DNA of 34,334 bases from Candidatus Tanganyikabacteria bacterium. Its GTDB lineage: Bacteria; Cyanobacteriota; Sericytochromatia; S15B-MN24; VGJW01. Positions 6,969 through 14,827 of this stretch are shown in pieces (position 1 is the stretch's first letter; each line of letters opens with the position of its first letter). The notes beneath the pieces are model-generated. The model had not been told where the DNA came from and searched no databases. It saw only the letters and a program-made list of their open reading frames with translations. Made by a program: the position numbers and the translations under genes. The stretch is from the NCBI GenBank assembly GCA_016867235.1, contig VGJY01000026.1, positions 1-34,334 on the forward strand, in the 5' to 3' direction.

Positions 6969-8034
6969 GGCGCGCGTAGAGGGCGGCGAAACGGTCGCCG
7001 CAGGCCCGCAACTCGAAGTGCGCGGCGGCCCACTCCCGTGCCCGCCTGCCGTACTCGCTCCTCCGTTCCGGGTGCCCGAGCAGGTCTTCCAGGGCTCGGG
7101 ACAGCGCTTGCGGGTCGCGGGGCGGGACCAGGGTGCCGGTCTCGCCGTCGCGGACGATCTCGGGGTTGCCGCCCACCCGCGTGGCCACGATCGGCAGGCC
7201 GCAGGCCGCGGCCTCCTCGGCCGCCACCGCCAGGCCTTCCGACAGCGACGCGAGCACGAAGCAGTGCAGACCGCGATAGAACGCCGGGACGTCGTCCGCG
7301 GGCAGGCGCCCGAGGAACTCGACCCGGTCGGCGAGTCCCAGGCGGGCGGCCAGCGCTTCCAGGTCGGCGCGCAGGTAGCCGGCGCCCGCCAAGCGCAACC
7401 GGACCGCCAGGTCGGGCCGCCTCCCGCGCAGGGTCGCGAGGGCCGCCAGCAGGTCGCCATGCCCGTAGACCGGTTCCAGCGGCTTGAGACAGCCCACAAC
7501 CAGTTCGGACCCGGCCGGCGGAGCAGGCGCCGGGGAGAAACGATCGAGATCGACCCCGAACGGGATAACGGCGACCTCCCGGCCAGGCGCGAATGGCTCG
7601 GCTGCTGCCGCCAGATCCCGGCAGACGGCCGTCAAGGCATCGGCCCGGGCGAGGCTCCAGCGGAACAGCGCGGCCTGCGCGGGTCCGCGCCTCGGGAACT
7701 CGTAGCCGTCGCTCCCCCACAGGGTGACGACCAGGGGGCGGCGGCCCGCCACGGCGCCGAAGAAGCCGTAACTGGAAGCGTAGTGCGCGTGCACGATGTC
7801 CGGGCGGAGGCGGGCGGCCAGGGCGCGAGCGCGCCCGGCGGCTTCGAGGTAGCGGGCGGGGCCGGCTGGCGATCGTGCGAGTGCGTGGACCGTCGCCCCG
7901 GGAATGTCGACGTCCCGGAGCGAACCCACGTGCACGTCCCAGCCGCGGCGCGCGAACTCGCCCGCCCACTTGGCGGTATGGGCGCTCGGGCCGTCGGACA
8001 GGAGCAGCAGGCGCCGGGCCGGAGTCTCGGTCAT
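6955..8034 (-). CDS. GT4-family glycosyltransferase
   Basis: A 359-residue GT-B enzyme. The N-terminal lobe has LLLLSDGPSAHTAKWAGEFA and the acceptor-side DIVHAHYASSYGFFG. The C-terminal lobe has VVGCLKPLEPVYGHGDLLAA and the EX7E motif as EGLAVAAEE followed by GLPIVATRVGGNPEIV. All hallmark GT4 residues appear present, so it should be an active retaining transferase that adds a hexose-type sugar to the growing glycan. The ATG at 8034 lies 3 bases after the stop of the upstream GT4, with GGTGA about 8 bases before it as a possible ribosome site. It forms an operon with the two upstream transferases. The specific donor is not predictable. Confidence 0.88.
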   Translation of the reverse strand: MTETPARRLLLLSDGPSAHTAKWAGEFARRGWDVHVGSLRDVDIPGATVHALARSPAGPARYLEAAGRARALAARLRPDIVHAHYASSYGFFGAVAGRRPLVVTLWGSDGYEFPRRGPAQAALFRWSLARADALTAVCRDLAAAAEPFAPGREVAVIPFGVDLDRFSPAPAPPAGSELVVGCLKPLEPVYGHGDLLAALATLRGRRPDLAVRLRLAGAGYLRADLEALAARLGLADRVEFLGRLPADDVPAFYRGLHCFVLASLSEGLAVAAEEAAACGLPIVATRVGGNPEIVRDGETGTLVPPRDPQALSRALEDLLGHPERRSEYGRRAREWAAAHFELRACGDRFAALYARLTGQ

Positions 8035-8037
8035 GGT

Positions 8038-9156
8038 TCAGATCACCGCGCCTTCGAGGGCGGCCAGGGTCAGCCGCGCGGTCCGCTCCCAGGTGAACTC
8101 GCGGGCCCGGGCGAGGCCGCGGGCGATGCGCCCGTCGCGCTCCGGTCCCGGGGCGACGGCGGCTTCCAGCCCCGCGGCCAGCGCTCCCACGTCCCGGGGA
8201 TCCACCTGGATGGCCGCGTCGCCGACGACTTCCGGGAGTGCGGCGCTATCCGAGGTGACGACTGGAACTCCGCATGCCAGGGCTTCGAGGACCGGCAGGC
8301 CGAAGCTCTCGTAGAGCGACGGGAATGCGAAGGCCGCGGCTCCCCGGTAGACGAGGGGCAATGTCGCGTGGTCGACGTGCGGGAGCCGCTTGAGCCGGTC
8401 ACCCAGCCCCGCGCGCGTCGCGGCCGCGAGCACATCGGCCTCGCCGCGCCCGACGGGCCCGACCACCGCGAGGTCGTACGGCCAGGCCGGATCGGCGGCC
8501 ATGCAGCGGGCAAAGCCCTCGACCAGCCGCGGCAGGTTCTTGTATGCCACCGTGTAGCCGACGAACAGGAAGTAGGGCCGCGAGAGCCCGAGGCGGGAGT
8601 GACAGGCGGCCACGGCCTCGGCCGGGTAATCGGGGTGGAAGCGGCCGTGGTCGCAAGCCAGGGGCGTGACCACGACCTGCTCGGGCCGGGCGCCGAAGCC
8701 GGCGATCAGGTCGCGGCGAACGAACTCGCTGACGGTCAGCACGCGGGCCGCGCGCGCCACCGCGACGCGCGTCGTCAGTTCGAGACGGATTCGCTCCCGG
8801 GCCGGCCGCGCGTCCGCGACGCGGCAGGAGGTGTCGTGAATGGTGACGACCCCCGGGCAGGGCAAGATCGCGGGCGCCGAAGTGGCCGTGAAGAACGCCA
8901 GGTCGGGCCGGTCGCCGGCAAGCGCGGGCGGAAGCCGCAGGTGGGTCCAGAGATAGGGCAGCGGCCAGCGCAGCATGCGGAGCGATATGCCGGGGCCGGC
9001 CGGCAGCTTCTCGGGGGCTTCGCGGCCGTCCAGGTAGATCAGCAACTCATGGTGCGGGGCGATCTCGGCGATCGCGCCGATCACCTCCCGCGCGTAGACG
9101 CCCATGCCCCCGGGCGAGGCGCGATAGGCGTAGCGGCCGTCAATGGCCAGCTTCAC
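8038..9156 (-). CDS. GT4-family glycosyltransferase (mannosyltransferase-like)
   Basis: The 372-residue protein begins with KLAIDGRYAYRASPGGMGVY, the glycine-rich loop of GT4 enzymes that hold the nucleotide-sugar phosphate. The middle has VVTIHDTS and VLTVSEFVRRDL, and the C-terminal lobe has PYFLFVGYTVAYKNLPRLVE and the EX7E motif ESFGLPVLE followed by ACGVPVVTSDSAALPEVVGDAA. This pattern is common in mannosyl- and rhamnosyltransferases of O-antigen loci, so a role in chain extension is expected. The start is GTG at 9156, 17 bases inside the end of the upstream gene, indicating coupled translation. Exact linkage is unknown. Confidence 0.88.
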   Translation of the reverse strand: MKLAIDGRYAYRASPGGMGVYAREVIGAIAEIAPHHELLIYLDGREAPEKLPAGPGISLRMLRWPLPYLWTHLRLPPALAGDRPDLAFFTATSAPAILPCPGVVTIHDTSCRVADARPARERIRLELTTRVAVARAARVLTVSEFVRRDLIAGFGARPEQVVVTPLACDHGRFHPDYPAEAVAACHSRLGLSRPYFLFVGYTVAYKNLPRLVEGFARCMAADPAWPYDLAVVGPVGRGEADVLAAATRAGLGDRLKRLPHVDHATLPLVYRGAAAFAFPSLYESFGLPVLEALACGVPVVTSDSAALPEVVGDAAIQVDPRDVGALAAGLEAAVAPGPERDGRIARGLARAREFTWERTARLTLAALEGAVI

Positions 9157-10441
9157 GGGTCCTGAGCATCCTGAGGAGCCCGGTGATCGTCGCCACCACG
9201 GGGGCAGGCAGCCGCAGCTTGAGCCAGGCGCGGAAGTTATACCAGTGCGCCAGCGGCGTCACCACGGCCCACGAAAGGATGTCCTCGATCCGGCACCGCA
9301 GTCTCGCCCACTCGTCCCCCGGTGCGATCCGGCGAGACCCGGGCGGCACGACGCCAAGGAGGTGCTCCACGTAGCGCTCGAAGGTGTACTTGCCTGACGC
9401 GATGACGTCTTGCCAGGCCCGCTCCACCATGGCCTCGCGCAGGTCATCCCGCCTCACCTGCTCGAGCACCTCGTCGAGGTTGCCGAAATCCTCGTCGAGC
9501 GGCAGGTAGTGGCGGCCGGCTTCCAGGATGCCGTTGAAGTCGCCGCGGATGAGGATCTGGCAGGATCGCGTGGCGCACGCCTCGAGATGGCGTGGCGACA
9601 GGGCCTTGAGGGCCAAGGTCCCCTCGCGCCCGGGGAAGCACTCGGCCTCTATCGCCTCGAAGGGCGCGCCGGGGTGCGAAGCCAGGTACTCCCGGGTCCG
9701 CGCCGCGAGCGACCCGTCGGGATCGAGGATGCTCGCGCCGCCCTCCACGCCGAGAACGTACTTGCAGCGAAGCAGGAAGCGGTACCAGTCGTCGCCGAAG
9801 AACGTGTCGCCCTGTTCGGTCGAGAGATCCACCTTCAGGCCGAACTCTGGCGCCCGCGCCCTGAAGCGCTGGGTGAGCAGCAGGCGCAGCCAGGCGAAGC
9901 GGCCGAGGTTGGCCTGTGGGTGCCACGACCGGTAGCCGATGTCGACGTCCCGGGTCGGGTTGGCGGCGGACAGGCGAGCGATGCGGCCCAGGGTGAGGGG
10001 ATCCACGTACCCGGTCAGCAGGCGGTCGAACTGGATGCCGGCAGACGAGAGGCGCGGGTAGATCCGTGGCCATTCAGCAGGCGGCGCGACCGAGAACAGG
10101 TGCGTGACACCGAGATCCAGGCAGAACCGCTCGATCAGCTCCCCATGGACGTACTCGTCCTGGGGCATCGCGATCTTGGGGCACGACTGGTCGCGCAGGG
10201 GGGCCAGCGTCTGGATGGCGGCCAGAAAGCGAGGCGGATCCCACTTCAGGTTGAGAAGCGTCGAGTGGATCAGGATCAGGTCGAACTCGACGCCGGCCAG
10301 GTATGCAGGAAAGCCCCTCGTGGCGAAGTTGACGTGGTAGCAGCGGCTGGTGGAATAGTGCTGGGGCGCGTACAGGTTGTCTTTTACCGTGGCCCGCAGA
10401 GGATAGCTCTTATAGTGATAGAGGATGAGGACTTTCAGCAT
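9140..10441 (-). CDS. Glycosyltransferase-like protein of uncharacterised family
   Basis: The 433-residue protein starts LKVLILYHYKSYPLRATV and continues with an acceptor-lobe-like FDLILIHSTLLNLKW and a second domain with DVDIGYRSWHPQANLGRF and KYVLGVEGGASILDPDG. I know this combination from glycan loci, where it is annotated as a family 1-like glycosyltransferase. The C-terminal domain layout (RHLEACATRSCQILI, then DGNF-like loops) resembles CgeB-like GT-B proteins. No EX7E motif is seen, so catalytic details are uncertain. I chose ATG 10441, which has GGGAG 7 bases upstream; a longer frame to 10531 would run into the divergent wzx gene. It heads the minus-strand operon and overlaps the next GT4 by 17 bases. 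Confidence 0.68.
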   Translation of the reverse strand: MLKVLILYHYKSYPLRATVKDNLYAPQHYSTSRCYHVNFATRGFPAYLAGVEFDLILIHSTLLNLKWDPPRFLAAIQTLAPLRDQSCPKIAMPQDEYVHGELIERFCLDLGVTHLFSVAPPAEWPRIYPRLSSAGIQFDRLLTGYVDPLTLGRIARLSAANPTRDVDIGYRSWHPQANLGRFAWLRLLLTQRFRARAPEFGLKVDLSTEQGDTFFGDDWYRFLLRCKYVLGVEGGASILDPDGSLAARTREYLASHPGAPFEAIEAECFPGREGTLALKALSPRHLEACATRSCQILIRGDFNGILEAGRHYLPLDEDFGNLDEVLEQVRRDDLREAMVERAWQDVIASGKYTFERYVEHLLGVVPPGSRRIAPGDEWARLRCRIEDILSWAVVTPLAHWYNFRAWLKLRLPAPVVATITGLLRMLRTREAGH

Positions 10442-10509
10442 CAGGACTCCCGAGCCATCATAGTCGACGAGGATAGGGGGCGCAAACGGCTCCCACGGCG
10501 GTCCGCGCC
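10442..10509. promoter_or_regulatory. Divergent intergenic region with minus-strand -10 box TATGAT
   Basis: This 68-base gap separates two long divergent operons. On the minus strand TATGAT (10462-10457) lies 15 bases before the ATG at 10441 with GGGAG in between, consistent with a very short 5' leader carrying a Shine-Dalgarno. On the plus strand I find no convincing TANNNT hexamer or Shine-Dalgarno before the TTG at 10510. Confidence 0.35.
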
Positions 10510-11958
10510 TTGAAACTTGGGCGGCTCGCAAAGGGCACGCTGATCTACGGCCTGGGCGGGGCGCTCAGCCGCCTGATCACTCTGCTCACGCTGCCGCTCT
10601 TCACCGCCTACCTGACGCCCCACGAGTACGGGGTGAGTTCGCAGTTGACCATCCTCGCCGCGTTCTTGGCGCCGCTCTTCACGCTGGGACTGGGCACGTC
10701 GGTCGCCCAGGTGTACTTCGAACACGAGGCCACTGAGCACCGCTCGCAGACGGTCTGGACAGCGTTCTGGCTTCTCCTGGCCAGCGCGCTCGTGCTGCTC
10801 GCGATCACGTGGTTCGCCGCTCCCTGGGCTGCTCAGGCCCTGCTCGGCGACGCGGCATACGGAAAGCTAGTCTGGCTGACGGCCGGCACGATCGCCCTCT
10901 CGATGGTGACGCAGCCCTTCAACATGGACCTGCAGTTCAAGGAGCGCGCCGCGGCGTTCGTGACCGTCTCGAACGCCGTGGGTATTGCGACGGTCCTGAC
11001 GAATGCAGTGCTGGTCGTGGGGTTCGGGCTTGGGGTCCTGGGTATCGTGCTGGGAAACCTGATCGGGCAATTCCTCGCATTCGTGCTGTTCCTCGCGGCA
11101 TCGGGCGCCGGCGGTTGGCGCACGTTCCGCGGGTCCCAGGCCCGGGAACTGGTCCGCCTGGGAATCCCGATGGTGCCCAGCTTCGGCAGCCTCTATCTCG
11201 TGCAGTTCGCCAACCGCTACATCCTGCAGTGGCAGGCCGACCTCGGGGCGGTGGGCATCTACACGATCGGCTTCTCGCTCGGGATGGCGATGGCGCTGGC
11301 GGTTTCGGCCTTCCAGAGCGCGTGGACGCCGTACTTCATGGCGCAGTTTCAGAGCCCGCGGGATGCCGAGATCCTCTTCGGCCGGGTGATGCGCTACTAC
11401 GTGCTCGGCTTCGGCCTGCTGGCATTCGCCTTCTTCGCGCTCGCCCGCCCCGTCACGTCGCTCCTGACCCAGCCCGCATTCCACTCGGCCTATCAGGTCG
11501 TGGGTCTCACGGCGCTCTCGCAGTTCTTCTGGGGCATGTTCTTGGTGCTCCTGCCCAGTTGCTATTATGCCCGGGACGTGAAGGCGTCCGGTCTGGTCCA
11601 GGCCGTCGCGGCGGCGCTATCGCTCGTTGGCAACTACTTCCTGATCGGCGCGTGGGGCATCGCCGGTGCGGGCCTGGGCCTGGCCGCGGGCTATGGCGCC
11701 ATGGCGCTGGGCATGTACGTCTGGAATCACCTCAGGAGGCGGTCGGCTCTGGACGTGCAGTACCGCTGGCTGCGGGTCCTGCCGTTCGGCCTGGTGGCGG
11801 GGATGCTCGCGGCGGCCTTGACGGCCGGGCCGAGTGCCGGGCTGATCGCCGAAATAGGGCTGGGGGCGGCCGCGCTGATGATCGTGACCCTGGTAGCGTA
11901 TCGCACGCTCGATCCCTGGGAGCGGACCGCACTCAGGGCCCGTCTCTTGGTAAAATAA
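10510..11958 (+). CDS. wzx: Wzx-type lipid-linked oligosaccharide flippase (MOP superfamily)
   Basis: The 482-residue product is almost entirely membrane-embedded, with about 14 hydrophobic helices. Its N-terminus KGTLIYGLGGALSRLITLL and the following LPLFTAYLTPHEYG are the characteristic opening of polysaccharide-biosynthesis flippases (Polysacc_synt and Polysacc_synt_C). It should move undecaprenyl-linked repeat units to the outer face of the inner membrane. The start is TTG at 10510; it fits the family N-terminus exactly, while no ATG or GTG nearby does. The gene heads a plus-strand operon with the amidotransferase and two SDR genes, diverging from a glycosyltransferase operon. Its last Lys codon and stop overlap a possible promoter of the next gene. 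No wzy polymerase is visible in the window. Confidence 0.88.
   Translation: MKLGRLAKGTLIYGLGGALSRLITLLTLPLFTAYLTPHEYGVSSQLTILAAFLAPLFTLGLGTSVAQVYFEHEATEHRSQTVWTAFWLLLASALVLLAITWFAAPWAAQALLGDAAYGKLVWLTAGTIALSMVTQPFNMDLQFKERAAAFVTVSNAVGIATVLTNAVLVVGFGLGVLGIVLGNLIGQFLAFVLFLAASGAGGWRTFRGSQARELVRLGIPMVPSFGSLYLVQFANRYILQWQADLGAVGIYTIGFSLGMAMALAVSAFQSAWTPYFMAQFQSPRDAEILFGRVMRYYVLGFGLLAFAFFALARPVTSLLTQPAFHSAYQVVGLTALSQFFWGMFLVLLPSCYYARDVKASGLVQAVAAALSLVGNYFLIGAWGIAGAGLGLAAGYGAMALGMYVWNHLRRRSALDVQYRWLRVLPFGLVAGMLAAALTAGPSAGLIAEIGLGAAALMIVTLVAYRTLDPWERTALRARLLVK
11951..11956 (+). promoter_or_regulatory. Predicted extended -10 box for the amidotransferase gene
   Basis: TAAAAT is preceded by TGG (extended -10 form) and followed by 7 bases (AAGCCTC) and the ATG at 11964. 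It overlaps the final codon and stop of wzx. No Shine-Dalgarno is present between it and the ATG, so a leaderless transcript is the simplest reading. No -35 element is evident. Confidence 0.5.
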
Positions 11959-11963
11959 GCCTC

Positions 11964-13883
11964 ATGTGCGGAATTGCCGGCATCGTCGAGCTGGAAGGCG
12001 GACAGGTACCTGATCTGCGTCTCCGCCTCCAGGCGATGAACGACCTGCAGGCACACCGCGGACCGGACGGCGAGGGAACCTGGGCGGCAGGCCGGGGAAA
12101 CGCGGGGCTAGGGCACAGGCGCCTGGCCATCATCGACCTGTCCACGGGCGCGCAGCCCATGACCGACGAGTCGGGTGCCCACGTCACGTTCAACGGCGAG
12201 ATCTACAACTATCTTGAACTGCGCTCGGAACTTGGCGGGCGTTTCGCAACCCGGTCGGACACCGAGGTGATCCTCAAGGCTTACCGCCAATGGGGCGACG
12301 AGTGCGTCAACCACTTCCGCGGCATGTTCGCGTTCGCCCTCTGGGACCCGCGGCGCGAGCGCCTGCTCGCGGCTCGCGACCGCTTCGGCATCAAGCCGCT
12401 GTACTACACCGTGGTCGGGCGCACGCTCTACCTGGCATCCGAGATCAAGGCATTGCTGCCTTTCGTCGAGCGGATCGAGACCGATCTCGACGGCTTCAAG
12501 GACTACTTGACGTTCCAGTTCTGCCTGGCCGGCAAGACCCTGTTCGCCGGCATCCGCGAAGTGCCGGCCGGCCACCTGCTGGTCGCCGAGAAGGGCGAGG
12601 TGCGTTTGTCCCGGTACTGGGAGGTCTATTACGACCTCGACTGGGAGCACACCGAGCGCTACTTCGCGCATCGCCTGGAGCAACTGCTGGCCGAGTCGGT
12701 GGACCTGCACCTGCGCAGCGACGTACCCGTGGGGGTGTACGTCAGCGGCGGCCTGGATTCGAGCCTGATCGCCGCGCTGGCCTGCGCCCGCTCGCCCGGC
12801 GGGATGCGCGGCTTCCACGGACGTTTCGCCGCGCCGCCGGGCTACGACGAATCGCCGTACGCGGAGGAGGTCGCGCAGGCGAACGACTTCCCCTTGTCGG
12901 TCGCGGACATCTCGGCCGACGATTTCCGGACGAACCTCGCCCGCATCATCTACCACCTCGATCAGCCGGTGGCGGGCCCGGGATCGTTCCCGCAATTCAT
13001 GGTCTCGGGACTGGCGGCGCGGAGCCACAAGGTGCTCCTGGGCGGGCAAGGAGGCGACGAGATCTTCGGCGGCTACGCCCGCTACCTGATCGCCTACTTC
13101 GAGCAGTGCATCAAGGGCGCGATCGATGGCACGATGCGCTCGGGAAACTTCGTCGTGTCGTACGAGTCGATCATCCCCAACCTCGAGGCGCTCCAGGGCT
13201 ACAAGGCGCTGCTCCAGGAGTTCTGGCGCGACGGGCTCTTCGAGGATCTCGACCGCCGCTACTTCCGGCTGATCAACCGGGCCCCGGCGCTGGGCGACGA
13301 GATTCGCTGGGACACCATCCGCGACTACCAGCCCTTCGAGACCTTCCGCGAGGTCTTCCTGGCCAACAACGTGCAGCGCGAATCATACTTCGACCAGATG
13401 ACCCACTTCGACTTCAAGACGCTTCTGCCGGCGCTGCTCCAGGTCGAGGATCGGGTGAGCATGGCCCACGGGCTGGAATCCCGGGTGCCGATGCTCGATC
13501 ATCGGCTCGTGGAGTTGCTCGCGACGGTGCCGTCGAGCATCAAGTTCCAGGGCGGCACGCTCAAGAAACTACTCAAGGACACGTTTGGCAAGCATCTGCC
13601 CGCGCGGGTCCTGGCCCGCAAGGACAAGATGGGGTTTCCCGTGCCAATCTCGGAATGGTTCAAGGGAGAGCTTCGCGATTTCGTATACGATCTCTTTTCG
13701 TCCCAGGTGGCGCTGGAGCGCGCCCTGATCGACAACCGGGCCGTGCTTGCGAAGATCGACAAGGAGCCGAAATTCGGGCGCAACATCTGGGGCCTCCTCT
13801 GCCTCGAAGTCTGGCAGCGCGAGTTCCATGACAAGGCCGCGCAGTTCCGCAGCGCGGCTACCAGGGAGAAGACCATCGCATGA
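11964..13883 (+). CDS. asnB: Glutamine-dependent asparagine-synthase-like amidotransferase
   Basis: The 639-residue enzyme has both expected domains. The N-terminal class II glutaminase domain carries the nucleophile Cys2 (MCGIAGI), HRGPDGEG at 31-38 and FNGEIYNY at 76-83. The synthetase domain carries the ATP pyrophosphatase loop SGGLDSS (261-267), LLGGQGGDEIFGGY and the late ESRVPMLDHRLVE. Sequence alone says aspartate to asparagine. However, homologues inside O-antigen loci (WbtH in Francisella, WbpS in Pseudomonas) are assigned to convert sugar uronic acids to uronamides. A UDP-HexNAc dehydrogenase lies 3 kb away, so a glycan role is preferred. It lies 5 bases after wzx and overlaps the following SDR as ATGA. 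The gene symbol refers to the family only. Confidence 0.88.
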   Translation: MCGIAGIVELEGGQVPDLRLRLQAMNDLQAHRGPDGEGTWAAGRGNAGLGHRRLAIIDLSTGAQPMTDESGAHVTFNGEIYNYLELRSELGGRFATRSDTEVILKAYRQWGDECVNHFRGMFAFALWDPRRERLLAARDRFGIKPLYYTVVGRTLYLASEIKALLPFVERIETDLDGFKDYLTFQFCLAGKTLFAGIREVPAGHLLVAEKGEVRLSRYWEVYYDLDWEHTERYFAHRLEQLLAESVDLHLRSDVPVGVYVSGGLDSSLIAALACARSPGGMRGFHGRFAAPPGYDESPYAEEVAQANDFPLSVADISADDFRTNLARIIYHLDQPVAGPGSFPQFMVSGLAARSHKVLLGGQGGDEIFGGYARYLIAYFEQCIKGAIDGTMRSGNFVVSYESIIPNLEALQGYKALLQEFWRDGLFEDLDRRYFRLINRAPALGDEIRWDTIRDYQPFETFREVFLANNVQRESYFDQMTHFDFKTLLPALLQVEDRVSMAHGLESRVPMLDHRLVELLATVPSSIKFQGGTLKKLLKDTFGKHLPARVLARKDKMGFPVPISEWFKGELRDFVYDLFSSQVALERALIDNRAVLAKIDKEPKFGRNIWGLLCLEVWQREFHDKAAQFRSAATREKTIA

Positions 13884-14827
13884 ACGTCCTCATCACCGGC
13901 GGCGCCGGATTCATCGGTTCGCACCTCGCAGACCGCCTGCTCGCCCGTGGCGACCGAGTGCGCGTGATCGACAACTATGCCACGGGTCGCCCCGACAATC
14001 TGGCGCCGCATCCACACCTCGAGGTATTCGAAGGCACCATCGCCGATGCTGACCTGGTCGAGCGCGCGTTTTCCGGATTCTACCCGGAGCTGGTAGTCCA
14101 CGCCGCGGCGGCCTACAAGGATCCCCACGCTTTCGTCGAAGACGTGCTGACCAACGTCCTGGGCACCATCCAAGTGGTGCAGGCCGCCGAACGCCACGGC
14201 GCTTCGCGGCTCGTCTACTTCCAGACCGCCCTGTGCTACGGTTTGCACCCGCTGGAGCAGCCGATCACGCTGTCCCATGCCATCCGCCCCGAGGGTAGCA
14301 GCTATGCCTACAGCAAGACCGCAGGCGAACAGTACCTCGATCTTTCCGGCATTCCGCATGTCACCTTCCGGCTGGCCAACGCCTACGGCCCGCGCAACCT
14401 GAGCGGTCCGCTGCCGACGTTCTACCAGCGGCTCACCACCGGCAAGCCGTGCTACGTGTCCGACACGCGCCGGGACTTCATCTTCATCGATGATCTGGTC
14501 GAGACGGTGCTGGCATGCATCGATCGGCCGCACGTCACCGGGGCGTACCACATCTCATCCGGCCGGGATTTCGCGATCAAGGAGCTTTTCGACGCCACCA
14601 TGGCGGCCCTCGGTATCGAGCTTGCCGCCCCGGTCGAGGTCAGGCCGCGCAACCCGGACGATGTCTACACGATCTTGCTGGATCCCTCGAAGACGCACGA
14701 AGCCTTCGGCGGCGATCACGTCAAGACGCCGCTCGAGACGGGGGTCGCCCGCGCCATCGCCTGGTATCGCGACCACGACGTCAACGCCACGTACACGCAC
14801 CTCAAGCTCGAAGCGACGCCCAAGTGA
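13880..14827 (+). CDS. NAD-dependent nucleotide-sugar epimerase/dehydratase (extended SDR)
   Basis: A 315-residue extended SDR. The NAD site is TGGAGFIGSHL (6-16), followed by an acidic residue after strand 2 (VIDNYATG). The catalytic pair is Y142-x3-K146 in SYAYSKTAGE, with T116 at the usual Ser/Thr position in YFQTALCYG. Substrate-domain sequences NAYGPRN and RRDFIFIDDLVE are conserved. Family members are 4-epimerases, 4,6-dehydratases or 4-reductases of UDP- or dTDP-sugars and the sequence does not decide among them. It overlaps asnB by ATGA and the next SDR by GTGA, so all three proteins are likely made together. Confidence 0.85.
   Translation: MNVLITGGAGFIGSHLADRLLARGDRVRVIDNYATGRPDNLAPHPHLEVFEGTIADADLVERAFSGFYPELVVHAAAAYKDPHAFVEDVLTNVLGTIQVVQAAERHGASRLVYFQTALCYGLHPLEQPITLSHAIRPEGSSYAYSKTAGEQYLDLSGIPHVTFRLANAYGPRNLSGPLPTFYQRLTTGKPCYVSDTRRDFIFIDDLVETVLACIDRPHVTGAYHISSGRDFAIKELFDATMAALGIELAAPVEVRPRNPDDVYTILLDPSKTHEAFGGDHVKTPLETGVARAIAWYRDHDVNATYTHLKLEATPK

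Noticed and set aside
4646-7969. Single minus-strand frame over 1100 codons that seems to fuse several proteins
   Set aside because: Only its last 409 codons match a real GT4. The upstream part is an arginine/proline-rich shadow of the methyltransferase region and of the neighbouring GT4.
6811-9165. Plus-strand frame of 784 codons opposite two GT4 genes
   Set aside because: Low-complexity composition, no family features, and both minus-strand genes show intact GT4 motifs.
11964-13883. Simple housekeeping asparagine synthetase
   Set aside because: Not excluded, but the position inside a flippase/SDR operon near a UDP-HexNAc dehydrogenase makes sugar amidation the better first hypothesis.
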